Source: Micromonospora fulviviridis (GTDB lineage Bacteria > Actinomycetota > Actinomycetes > Mycobacteriales > Micromonosporaceae). Taken from it: 61,943 nucleotides of DNA. The stretch is from NCBI RefSeq assembly GCF_014648395.1, contig NZ_BMRA01000007.1:1-61943 (forward strand). The letters are read 5' to 3'. Shown here in pieces: positions 30,497-38,261 of the stretch (position 1 is its first letter; every line of letters starts with the position of its first letter). The position numbers and the translations under genes are program-made. Under the pieces are notes generated by a model. That model saw only the letters and a program-made list of their open reading frames with translations, was not told where the DNA came from and searched no databases.

Positions 30497-32416
30497 ATGT
30501 CGGTCATGTCGTCGCCAGTCGAGTTCCTGGAGCTGCTGGCGCGGGAGGCCGCCCCGGTCGAGTTCGAGGGCCCGCTGGTGGCCGCCCGCGCCGCCGGCCT
30601 GCCCGCCGAGCGCCTCGCCGAGCTGGAGCAGGCGAAGCTGGTGGCGCTGCGGGTCCGTGCGCTGCTGGAGCGGCGGCGCCGCCGGGAGACCGAGCTCTCC
30701 GGCCTGTACGACACGGCCAGCGACCTGGCCGGGCTGCGCGACCTGGACGACGTGCTGCGGGCGATCGTGCACCGGGCGCGGATCCTGCTCGGCACCGACG
30801 TGGCCTACATGACGCTCAACGACGACGAGCGCGGCGACACGTACATGCGGGTCACCGACGGCTCGATCTCGGCGCGGTTCCAGCGGCTGCGGCTGGAGAT
30901 GGGCGACGGCCTGGGCGGCCTGGTGGCGCAGACGGGCACCCCGTACGTCACCTCCAACTACCAGGAGGACGAGCGGTTCCGGCACACCGGGGAGATCGAC
31001 GGCGGGGTGGGCGAGGAGGGCCTGGTGGCCATCCTGGGCGTCCCGCTGCGGCTCGGGTCGAGCGTGATCGGCGTGCTGTACGCGGCCAACCGCTCCGCCC
31101 GGCCGTTCGCCCGGGAGGAGGTGTCGCTGCTGGTCTCGCTGGCCGCGCACGCCGCCGTGGCGATCGACACCGCCCGGCTGCTGGCCGAGACCCGGTCGGC
31201 GCTGGAGGAGCTGTCCGCGGCGAACAGCACGATCCGGGCGCACAGCAGCTCGGTGGAGCGAGCGGCGGCCGCCCACGACCGGATGACCGCGCTGGTGGTG
31301 CGCGGCGGCGGCATGGAGGACGTGGCGGCGGCGGTGACCGAGGTGCTGGGCGGGGCGCTGCTGGCGCTGGACGCCGAGGGGCGGCGGCTGGCCCGGGTGG
31401 GCGAGATCGAGGAGCCGGACCGGGCGGACATCGTCGAGGCGGTGGCCGCGTCCCGCACCGAGGGGCGCAGCGTGCGCCGGGGCCCGCTCTGGTACGCCGC
31501 CGTGGTGGCCGGCGCGGAGAACCTGGGCGCGCTGGTGCTGCGCCCGGACGGCGAGCTGGTCGACGCCGACCAGCGGATCCTGGAGCGGGCCGCGCTGGTG
31601 ACGGCGCTGCTGCTGCTGTTCCGCCGCACGGTGGCGGAGGCGGAGGGGCGGGTCCGGGGCGAGCTGCTGGACGACCTGATCGCCCGGCCGCTGCGCGACA
31701 CCGACGCGCTGCGCAGCCGTGCCCGCCGGCTCGGCGTGGACCTGGACGCCCCGCACGTGCTCGTGGCGGTCGGCGACGACGCGATCGCCGCCACCGGCTC
31801 GGCCCGGCAGCGGGTGCTCTCCTGGGCCACCACGTACGCCTCGACGCGGGGCGGGCTGGCGGCGGCGCGCGACGGGCGGGTGGTGCTCATGCTGCCCGGC
31901 CAGGACGCGGGCGGCGCGGCCCGGGCGGTGGCCCGGGACCTGTCCCGGGTGACCGGCCGGCCGGTGACCGCCGGGTCGAGCGGGCCGTCCACGGGCCCGG
32001 CCTCGCTGGCCGTCACCTTCGCCGAGGCGGAGCGGTGCCTGACGGCGCTGGGTGCGCTGGGCCGGGCCGGGCAGGGGGCGAGCACGGCCGAGCTGGGCTT
32101 CGTGGGGCTGCTGCTGGGCGCGGTCGGGGACTCGGGCGACCGGGACGTGGCCCGCTTCCTCACCGGAACGGTGGGGCCGGTGGTCGACTACGACGCCCGG
32201 CGGGGCACCGCGCTGGTGAAGACGCTGGAGGCGTACTTCGGGGTGGGTGGCAGCCTGGCCCGGGCGGCGGAGCTGCTGCACGTGCACGTCAACACGGTGA
32301 CCCAGCGGTTGGAGCGGGTCGGGCAGCTGCTCGGCGCGGACTGGCAGAAGCCGGAGCGCGCCCTGGAGGTGCAGCTCGCGCTGCGCCTGCACCGCCTGCG
32401 TACCCCGCCGGCCTGA
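30497..32416 (+). CDS. GAF-domain PucR/CdaR-type transcriptional regulator
   Basis: 639 residues. An N-terminal ~65-residue helical region is followed by a GAF sensor domain (about residues 75-225: DVLRAIVHRARILLGTDVAYMTLNDD, VAILGVPLRLGSSVIGVLYAANR), a linker coiled coil, a second ligand-like region, and the PucR C-terminal HTH (TLEAYFGVGGSLARAAELLHVHVNTVTQRLERV). The adjacent dehydrogenase is the likely target. Start is uncertain: ATGs at 30497 and 30506, and a GTG at 30482 that overlaps the upstream stop; none has a clear ribosome binding site. Such GAF-PucR regulators with hydroxybutyrate dehydrogenases recur in actinomycetes (family knowledge). Confidence 0.85.
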   Translation: MSVMSSPVEFLELLAREAAPVEFEGPLVAARAAGLPAERLAELEQAKLVALRVRALLERRRRRETELSGLYDTASDLAGLRDLDDVLRAIVHRARILLGTDVAYMTLNDDERGDTYMRVTDGSISARFQRLRLEMGDGLGGLVAQTGTPYVTSNYQEDERFRHTGEIDGGVGEEGLVAILGVPLRLGSSVIGVLYAANRSARPFAREEVSLLVSLAAHAAVAIDTARLLAETRSALEELSAANSTIRAHSSSVERAAAAHDRMTALVVRGGGMEDVAAAVTEVLGGALLALDAEGRRLARVGEIEEPDRADIVEAVAASRTEGRSVRRGPLWYAAVVAGAENLGALVLRPDGELVDADQRILERAALVTALLLLFRRTVAEAEGRVRGELLDDLIARPLRDTDALRSRARRLGVDLDAPHVLVAVGDDAIAATGSARQRVLSWATTYASTRGGLAAARDGRVVLMLPGQDAGGAARAVARDLSRVTGRPVTAGSSGPSTGPASLAVTFAEAERCLTALGALGRAGQGASTAELGFVGLLLGAVGDSGDRDVARFLTGTVGPVVDYDARRGTALVKTLEAYFGVGGSLARAAELLHVHVNTVTQRLERVGQLLGADWQKPERALEVQLALRLHRLRTPPA

Positions 32417-32429
32417 TCCGGCCCGCGGC

Positions 32430-33038
32430 TCAGCGGGCGCGGAGGCCTTCGAGGACGGCGTCCACGACCCGCTCGGGGAGGATCTGGTCCTCCAGCTCGG
32501 GGTGCCAGCGCAGCACCCGCTGGATCAGCATGGGGCCGGTGAGCAGCGCCATGGCCAGCTCGATGTCGAGATCGGCGCGGAGCTCGCCGCTGTCCACCCC
32601 GCGGCGCAGCACCTCCCGCATCAGCTTCCGGCGCGGCGCGACGATGCTCTGGTAGAGCTGGAAGTGATCGGGACTGCGGTTCACCTCGGGCACCAGGCAC
32701 GGCATGATCTTCGCGGCCCGCGGGTCGACGTTGTGACCGACCGCGCCGACCAGCAGCACCAGGTCGTCGCGGACGGAACGCCCGGGGGGCTGCGGCGGCA
32801 CCCCCTTGAGCCGGCCCAGCGCGTCCATCAGCAACGCGTCCTTGCCGGGCCAGCGGCGGTAGATGGTGGCCTTGCCAACTCCGGCGCGGGCGGCGATCGC
32901 CTCGATCGAGAGCGCCTCGAGGGTGCTGCCCTCGGCGAGCAGGTCGAGGGTGGCCTCGATGATCGCTTCGTCCGCGCGGACGCTCCGCGGTCGCCCGGGC
33001 GACCGCGGAGCATCAGCGGTAGAGGTCATGTCAGACAT
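32430..33038 (-). CDS. TetR-family repressor
   Basis: 202 residues. The N-terminal TetR HTH spans RADEAIIEATLDLLAEGSTLEALSIEAIAARAGVGKATIYRRWPGKDALLMDAL; the rest is an all-helical ligand and dimer domain (TetR_C type with RKLMREVLRRGVDSGELRADLDIELAMALLTGPML). It lies 11 bases downstream of the DHA2 transporter gene and is presumably its repressor, binding the duplicated dyad upstream of the transporter. An ATG at 33029 is an alternative start. A 30-bp perfect palindrome lies within codons 10-19. Confidence 0.88.
   Translation of the reverse strand: MSDMTSTADAPRSPGRPRSVRADEAIIEATLDLLAEGSTLEALSIEAIAARAGVGKATIYRRWPGKDALLMDALGRLKGVPPQPPGRSVRDDLVLLVGAVGHNVDPRAAKIMPCLVPEVNRSPDHFQLYQSIVAPRRKLMREVLRRGVDSGELRADLDIELAMALLTGPMLIQRVLRWHPELEDQILPERVVDAVLEGLRAR
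32982..33011. repeat. Perfect 30-bp palindrome inside the 5' end of the tetR gene
   Basis: GCTCCGCGGTCGCCC (32982-32996) is followed without a spacer by its exact reverse complement (32997-33011). It encodes A-P-R-S-P-G-R-P-R-S, so the coding sequence reads the same on both strands. It lies about 40 bases after the transporter stop in the transcript and would form a very stable hairpin or a cruciform near the tetR start. Confidence 0.85.
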
Positions 33039-33049
33039 TGTCGCCGAAC

Positions 33050-34615
33050 CTACGCGGTCCCGGCCAACTCCCGCTCGGTGGCCGGCCGGGCGTCGGTCTC
33101 GATCACCGGGCGGCCGGGCATCCAGCGCAGCACGATGACGAAGCCGAGGAGCGCCACCAGCGCGGACACCCCCGCCGCCCAGTGCATCGCCGAGACGAAC
33201 GAGCTGTTCGCCGCGTCGATGAGCCGGGGGGCGCCGGCACCGAGCCGGCCGGCGACGGCGTACGCCCCGGAGATCGACTCCCTAGCCGCGTCGCGGACCG
33301 GGCCGGGCAGACCGGACACGGCCGAGGCCACGTCGTTGCGGTAGACCGCGGAGAGCACCGAACCGAGCACCGCCACGCCGAGCGCGCCGGCCACCTGGCG
33401 GACGGTGTTGCTCACCGCCGAGCCCACGCCGGCCTTCTCCCGAGGCAGCGCCGACATGATCGACTCGGTCGCCGGCGGCATGATGTTGGCCATCCCGGCG
33501 CCCTGCACGAAGCCCAGCGCCGAGAAGATCCAGATCGGCGTGTCCGCGTCGATGAACACGAAGGCGCCGAGCGCGGCGGCGGTGAGCAGCAGTCCGACCG
33601 CGGCGACCGTCCGGCCGCCGTAGCGGCGCACCATGGCGGCGCTGCGCGGCGCGAAGATCAGCTGGGCGGCCGCGAAGGGCAGGAAGAGCAGGCCGCTCTC
33701 CAGCGGGCTGTAGCCGCGGACCAGTTGGAGGTAGAACGCGCCGAAGAACATCACGCCCATCGCGGCGAAGAAGACCAGGCCGACCAGCGCCACCGGGGCG
33801 GCGAACCGGGGCACCCGGAACAGCCGGACGTCCAGCGACGGGTGGTCGCTGCGCAGCTCGTGGGCGACGAACCAGCCGAGCACCGCGAGCCCACCCACGA
33901 TCGCCAGCCACACCCGCGGCCGGTCGAAGCCGTGCTCGCCGCCGTCGATGATGCCGTAGGTGAGGGCGACCAGGCCGACCACGGAGAGCAGCACGCCGAG
34001 CACGTCGACCCGGCCCGGCCGGGGGTCGCGGGACTCCGGGACGAGGGCGGCCACGAGCACCACGCCGAGCACCACGACCGGCACGTTGATCAGGAAGACC
34101 GAGCCCCACCAGTAGTGCTCCAGCAGGGCGCCGCCGAGCACCGGGCCGATGGCCACGGCCAGGCCGACGGCGCCGGCCCAGATGCCGATCGCCTTGGCCC
34201 GTTCCCGGGGGTCGAAGACGTTGGAGATGATCGACAGGGTCACCGGCATGATGGCCGCGCCGCCGACGCCCATGAGGGCGCGGGTGGCGATCAGCTGGCC
34301 CGGGTCCTGGGCGTACGCGGAGAGCAGCGAGGCCAGCCCGAACAGGGCCAGGCCGACCATCAGGAAGCGCTTGCGACCGAGGCGGTCGCCGAGGACGCCG
34401 AAGGTGAACAGCAGCCCGGCGAAGACCAGGGTGTAGGAGTTGATCGCCCACTCCAGCTCGCCCTGGCTGGCCCCGAGGCCGTGCACCGGGTCGGCGAGGG
34501 TACGCAGGGCGACGTTGAGGATGGTGTTGTCGAGGACGACCACGAGGAGGCTGATCACCAGCACTCCCAGGATCGCCCACCTCCTCGGGTGTCCGGTGTT
34601 CTCGTGCGGTTCCAC
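33050..34615 (-). CDS. DHA2-family MFS drug efflux transporter (EmrB/QacA type, 14 helices)
   Basis: 521 residues with 14 hydrophobic helices. The DHA2 signature is present: VVLDNTILNVALRTLADP in helix 1 (motif D1 region), FGVLGDRLGRKRFLMVG after helix 2 (motif A), GVGGAAIMPVTLSII in helix 4-5 (motif C-like), and PLESGLLFLPFAAAQLIFAP. Proton-driven export of drugs or toxic metabolites is expected. The GTG at 34615 is chosen because GGGGGAG lies 8 bases upstream; the open frame further up runs through the operator region. It is followed by its likely repressor. Confidence 0.92.
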   Translation of the reverse strand: MEPHENTGHPRRWAILGVLVISLLVVVLDNTILNVALRTLADPVHGLGASQGELEWAINSYTLVFAGLLFTFGVLGDRLGRKRFLMVGLALFGLASLLSAYAQDPGQLIATRALMGVGGAAIMPVTLSIISNVFDPRERAKAIGIWAGAVGLAVAIGPVLGGALLEHYWWGSVFLINVPVVVLGVVLVAALVPESRDPRPGRVDVLGVLLSVVGLVALTYGIIDGGEHGFDRPRVWLAIVGGLAVLGWFVAHELRSDHPSLDVRLFRVPRFAAPVALVGLVFFAAMGVMFFGAFYLQLVRGYSPLESGLLFLPFAAAQLIFAPRSAAMVRRYGGRTVAAVGLLLTAAALGAFVFIDADTPIWIFSALGFVQGAGMANIMPPATESIMSALPREKAGVGSAVSNTVRQVAGALGVAVLGSVLSAVYRNDVASAVSGLPGPVRDAARESISGAYAVAGRLGAGAPRLIDAANSSFVSAMHWAAGVSALVALLGFVIVLRWMPGRPVIETDARPATERELAGTA

Positions 34616-34650
34616 TCGGGTTTCTCCCCCCGACTCACCCGCGTCAAATA

Positions 34651-34721
34651 CGATACGGGACAGACTCGTAACGCTGACGAGCGTAAGTGAGAGTGTTTCG
34701 ATACGGAACCGGTTCGTATCG
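34651..34721 (-). promoter_or_regulatory. Duplicated TetR-type operator upstream of the DHA2 transporter
   Basis: Two 23-base sites at 34651-34673 and 34699-34721 share 18 of 23 bases and both run CGATACGG...TCGTA(W)CG. The second is nearly a perfect dyad: CGATACGGAACC facing GGTTCGTATCG with one extra G. Between them is a further dyad, ACGCT-GACG-AGCGT (34671-34684). The sites lie 36 to 106 bases upstream of the transporter GTG in an AT-richer island, where a promoter would sit. The TetR repressor at 32430-33038 is the natural ligand. Confidence 0.75.
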
Positions 34722-34747
34722 TTTGTGCTCCAGGTCACCCCGTCCGG

Positions 34748-35443
34748 TCAAACCAGGCAGGCGGCGGTCGCCTCGGCCAGCGAGCCGAGGCGGACCGCCG
34801 GCGGCGCCACGGGCTCGATCCAGCCCGGACCGGCGGCGTGCAGGCGTACCCCGGGAAAGTCGCGCCGCAGGCGCGTCAGGCGGTGGGCGCGGCCGGTGGC
34901 CGGGCTCTGCGACCAGACCACCACGACGCGCGGGCGGACCTGGGCCACCGCGCCGGCCAGCGCGGTCCACGGCAGCGCCGGCCCGAGGTGCAGGCAGCCC
35001 CGACCCCGCTCGCGCAGCGCCGCGGCGAGAGCGTGCAGCCCGAGGCAGTGCGTCTCCTGCTCGGCGCCGGCGAGCAGCACGCCGTCGGCGGCCAGCGGCC
35101 GGCCCGGCTCGCGGCGGAACACGTCCAGGCCGACCCGGATCCCCTCGGCGAGGGCGTGCTCGACGGCGATCTCGGCCGCGCCGTCACCGCGCAACGTGGC
35201 CAGCAGCGGCACGCAGACCTGCTCCCAGGCAACCGCGACCCCGGCCGCGGCGGCCAGGTCCCGCACCAGCGCCGCGATCCGCTGGTCGTCCAGGTCCTCC
35301 GCGGCGGCGCGGAGCCGCTTGCGGGCCGGCTCGACGGCGTCGGCCGGAATCGGTTCGGTCAGCACCAGACGTACCCCCGGGTAGCACTCCACTACCCCGG
35401 GGTTCGTCGGGACGGCGTGCTCCGGATGCGCCCGCCGGAACAA
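34748..35443 (-). CDS. CarH/LitR-like B12-binding protein lacking the MerR DNA-binding domain
   Basis: 231 residues from a TTG start. Residues ~30-110 are the four-helix cap found before the B12 domain in CarH-type photoreceptors; residues ~120-231 are a Rossmann-like cobalamin domain with AEQETHCLGLHALAAALRERG, where His 132 would be the lower cobalt ligand. Two parts are missing. The MerR HTH of CarH is absent: the same frame upstream runs only 28 codons back to the stop of the acyltransferase gene. In the light-sensing W-x9-E-H motif the Trp position is Arg 85 (E95-H96 remain). It may be a 5'-truncated remnant or a stand-alone B12 protein. The start is uncertain. Confidence 0.6.
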   Translation of the reverse strand: MFRRAHPEHAVPTNPGVVECYPGVRLVLTEPIPADAVEPARKRLRAAAEDLDDQRIAALVRDLAAAAGVAVAWEQVCVPLLATLRGDGAAEIAVEHALAEGIRVGLDVFRREPGRPLAADGVLLAGAEQETHCLGLHALAAALRERGRGCLHLGPALPWTALAGAVAQVRPRVVVVWSQSPATGRAHRLTRLRRDFPGVRLHAAGPGWIEPVAPPAVRLGSLAEATAACLV

Positions 35444-35527
35444 TTCCTCCGCGCGCGGCTCCCCGGGCCCGGGGGCCGGGTGGGCGACGTGCCTCGGATG
35501 CCCCGCCCGATCGGCGGCGCGGCCTCG

Positions 35528-36688
35528 TCAGCTGGCCTCGCGTACCTGGCGCATCGACGTGCTGAGCTGCCGCTTCATCCATCGCGCGACGGGTCGCTCG
35601 ATGAGCCGGTGGATCAGCCACGCGGCGAGGAGCAGGGCCGCGGTGAGAGCGGTGATCAGCACCCACGGCGGCAGGAGGTCCTGGGCACGCTCGATGACGG
35701 CGAGCCCGACCGTCTGGTGGATGAGGTAGAGCGGGTAGGTCAGCGCTCCGGCCGTCGCGACCCAGCCGGCCTTCACCCAGGCGAAGCGGTTCAGGGCGAC
35801 CGCCGCCATCACGAGGAAGAAGAGCGTCACGATGACGGCCGTCGGCGCGTAGGCGACGTCGCGGGCCTGGGCGAGGTTGGGCAGCCGGGTGAGCGCGATC
35901 AGCCAGGAGAGGCCCACGATCGACCACAGCAGCAGGCTCGGGCCGAAGCGGTGGATGAGGTAGAGGGCGATTCCGGCGATGAAGTAGCTGGAGTGGCTGG
36001 CCGCCACGACGTTGGTGAGCCACGGGTTGCCGAGCTTCGGGACGATCAGCGAGGCGACCGTCCAGATGGCGCAGAAGGCCACCACGCCCCGGTAGCTCAG
36101 GCCGCGCGCCACGAGGATGGCGAAGAAGATGTAGAACGCCATCTCGACGGTGAGCGTCCAGTACGACAGGTCGAGGTGCCGGATGCCGAGGAAGTCCTGC
36201 ATCATCGTGAGGTTGCCCAGCACCTCACGGGCCTGGACGCGCGGGCCCCTGGGCACGACCACGAGCACGACGGCCGTGAGCAGGACCGCGAACCAGTAGG
36301 CGGGGTAGAGCCGCACCACCCGGGAGACGAAGAAGTCCCCGACGGAACGGCCCCAGGCGCTCATGCAGATGACGAAGCCGCTGATGATGAAGAAGAGCTG
36401 CACGCCGAGGAAGCCGTACTTGGCGGCGGAGTGCACCGGGCCGAAGTTGGTCGCGGCGGAGGCGTCCCAGACGCCGATCTTGTCGCCCACGAGGTGGTAG
36501 GCGACCACCATGAGGGCCGCGCCGAGGCGCAGCCCGTCGAGGACCAGCAGGCGCGGCCGGCGGCCCGGAGCGGTCCCGGCGGCCGGCGCCGGCGTGCCGG
36601 CCTGCCGTGGCAGTTCCGGGCGCTGGCCGGGCGGGATCGGGTTGATCGTCGGCGCGGCGACCGCGCGCTCATCCATCGCCTGCGTCAT
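35528..36688 (-). CDS. Acyltransferase family 3 membrane protein
   Basis: 386 residues with about ten helices. The acyltransferase-3 hallmark is present: LLVLDGLRLGAALMVVAYHLVG near residue 50 (R-x10-H pattern), then FFIISGFVICMSAWGR and VVRLYPAYWFAVLL. Such enzymes O-acylate polysaccharides, glycolipids, peptidoglycan or antibiotics at the membrane. The ATG at 36688 is selected for AGGAGG 5 bases upstream. An ATG at 36739 overlaps the GT87 stop by 4 bases and would add 17 residues, but has no ribosome binding site. It is co-transcribed with the GT87 gene, so acylation of a mannosylated envelope product is plausible (inference). Confidence 0.87.
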   Translation of the reverse strand: MTQAMDERAVAAPTINPIPPGQRPELPRQAGTPAPAAGTAPGRRPRLLVLDGLRLGAALMVVAYHLVGDKIGVWDASAATNFGPVHSAAKYGFLGVQLFFIISGFVICMSAWGRSVGDFFVSRVVRLYPAYWFAVLLTAVVLVVVPRGPRVQAREVLGNLTMMQDFLGIRHLDLSYWTLTVEMAFYIFFAILVARGLSYRGVVAFCAIWTVASLIVPKLGNPWLTNVVAASHSSYFIAGIALYLIHRFGPSLLLWSIVGLSWLIALTRLPNLAQARDVAYAPTAVIVTLFFLVMAAVALNRFAWVKAGWVATAGALTYPLYLIHQTVGLAVIERAQDLLPPWVLITALTAALLLAAWLIHRLIERPVARWMKRQLSTSMRQVREAS

Positions 36689-36735
36689 CGACGCCTCCTG
36701 GTGGTCACGGCGGTCGAGCCGGTCGTTGAAGTTGG

Positions 36736-38064
36736 TCATGTGCCGGCGACGCTGACGGCCGGCACGTCCGGCACGGCGGGCACGTCCGTCCGCTCTCGTC
36801 GGGAGCGCCAGTACAGCCACAGCGCGGCGAGCGCGAAGAGTACCAGCACCGTCGGCACGTAGGCGTCGACGGCGAGCCGCCGGGCCAGGCCGTCCAGGGT
36901 GCCCGACTTCCAGATCAGGCCCCGCGGGATGACCTCGCCGCGGTACGGCCCCGGCCACATGAGGAAGGGCAGGATCGCGGCGACCGCCACGACGCCGGCC
37001 AGCACCCGTGCCCGGCCGCGCGAACGGCGCACGACGTCGACGAGGACGACCGCCAGCGGGCCGATCCAGATCCAGTAGTGCGACCAGCTCACCGGCGAGA
37101 TGAGAAGCGTGGTGAGGCCCACGACGACCATCGCCATGGCCTCCTCGCCGTGCCGCTGGAGCGCGGTCGCGAGGGCGAGACCGGCGGCCAGGACGACGAC
37201 CACGGACAGCATCCACCAGATCGTGTTCTGCTCGTCCGTCTCCAGCAGGCGCGCCGTGAAGCCCTGCAGGGACTGGTTGCCGCCGTAGCGCGGGCTGAGG
37301 ATCATCAGCACCCGGTGCGAGTCGAAGGCCCGCCCGGTCAGCCAGTAGTCGTGCGAACCGCCCGGCTGGATGATCGCGCCCAGCAGCGTGAGCACGACGA
37401 AGGTGCCCGTCGCGACGATGGCGGCCCGGATCCGCCGCGTGAGCAGCAGGTAGAGCACGAAGAGGCCGGGCAGCAGCTTGGTCGCGGTCGCGGCGCCGAT
37501 GCCGATGCCCTTGAACCGGCTGCGGTCGGACAGCGCGAGGTCGGCCACGACGAGCAGCATGACCAGGATGTTGATCTGGCCGAGGCCGAGGTTGCGCTGC
37601 AGCGGCTCGGTCCAGACCAGCACCGCGCCGATGGCGGCGACGAGGCCGAGGCGGCCGCGGGTGCCCTCGTAGCCGAGGATCCTGGTGGTGAACCACAGGG
37701 CGGCGAGCATCGCCACGACACCCAGGGTGTTCATGAGGTTCAGGGCGACCCGGTCGTCGAACCAGGTCAGCGGAACCAGGAACGGCAGGGTGATCGGCGG
37801 GTAGGTGTAGGGAAGCCCCATCGAGGTGTACCCGAGCTGGTAGACGGGCTGCCCGTCCAGGAACGCGTGGGTGGCCCCGAGGTACATCATGAAGTCCGTC
37901 CCGACGAACGGATGGTCGCGCAGGAACGCGACGTACGCCGCGAGCGAGGCGGCCAGCACGGCCACGCCAGGGACGAGGAGCCAGTTCGGTAGGGCGGTGC
38001 GCGGGCGGGCGGCATGATCGGCCGCCACGCCGGCGGCGAACCGGCGGATGCGCTGGATGACCAT
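36736..38064 (-). CDS. GT87-family polyprenyl-phosphate-mannose-type alpha-mannosyltransferase (DUF2029)
   Basis: 442-residue multi-helix (about 11) membrane glycosyltransferase of the GT-C fold. After helix 1 the loop carries the GT87 acidic residues VGTDFMMYLGATHAFLDGQPVY, followed by LPYTYPPITLPFLVP. Later GLGQINILVMLLVVADLAL and SPVSWSHYWIWIGPL match the family. Relatives add alpha-1,2-mannose to lipomannan or phosphatidylinositol mannosides from a polyprenol donor, on the outer face of the membrane. The ATG at 38064 fits the domain start; no ribosome binding site is seen, and TAAGAT lies 10 bases upstream. A longer frame from 38121 exists but looks unnatural. Base composition is slightly less GC-rich than the neighbours. 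Confidence 0.85.
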   Translation of the reverse strand: MVIQRIRRFAAGVAADHAARPRTALPNWLLVPGVAVLAASLAAYVAFLRDHPFVGTDFMMYLGATHAFLDGQPVYQLGYTSMGLPYTYPPITLPFLVPLTWFDDRVALNLMNTLGVVAMLAALWFTTRILGYEGTRGRLGLVAAIGAVLVWTEPLQRNLGLGQINILVMLLVVADLALSDRSRFKGIGIGAATATKLLPGLFVLYLLLTRRIRAAIVATGTFVVLTLLGAIIQPGGSHDYWLTGRAFDSHRVLMILSPRYGGNQSLQGFTARLLETDEQNTIWWMLSVVVVLAAGLALATALQRHGEEAMAMVVVGLTTLLISPVSWSHYWIWIGPLAVVLVDVVRRSRGRARVLAGVVAVAAILPFLMWPGPYRGEVIPRGLIWKSGTLDGLARRLAVDAYVPTVLVLFALAALWLYWRSRRERTDVPAVPDVPAVSVAGT

Positions 38065-38179
38065 AGTGGGCCGAATCTTAGCCCGGAACGCCCACACGGG
38101 GGGTAACGGCCCCTCTCGCATTCAGTGACTTACAGTATCCGGCACGTCGCGTGCCGTCACCGGTAGCGTGGGGAGGCCC

Positions 38180-38241
38180 GGGGGCGGCCGTGACCGGCGC
38201 GGGAGCCACGCCTGACCGGCCGGACGGGCGCGGCCGCCCCC
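38180..38241 (-). terminator. Large hairpin downstream of livM
   Basis: GGGGGCGGCCG (38180-38190) is the exact complement of CGGCCGCCCCC (38231-38241), with a 40-base loop. It begins 21 bases after the livM stop in the direction of transcription, so it may terminate the liv operon. No T-run. The long loop lowers confidence. The rest of the 197-base gap 38065-38261 shows nothing else I can support. Confidence 0.35.
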
Positions 38242-38261
38242 GAAGTTGTCCCCGGCGAGAA

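Noticed and set aside
32430..34690. Long plus-strand frame opposite the tetR-MFS genes
   Set aside because: Composition (H, E, D, G, R, Q-rich, no hydrophobic core) is typical of antisense shadows of membrane proteins in GC-rich genomes.
38065..38121. Longer GT87 start at 38121
   Set aside because: The extra 19 residues (MREGPLPPVWAFRAK...) are not membrane-protein-like for this family and there is no ribosome binding site; 38064 fits the domain start.
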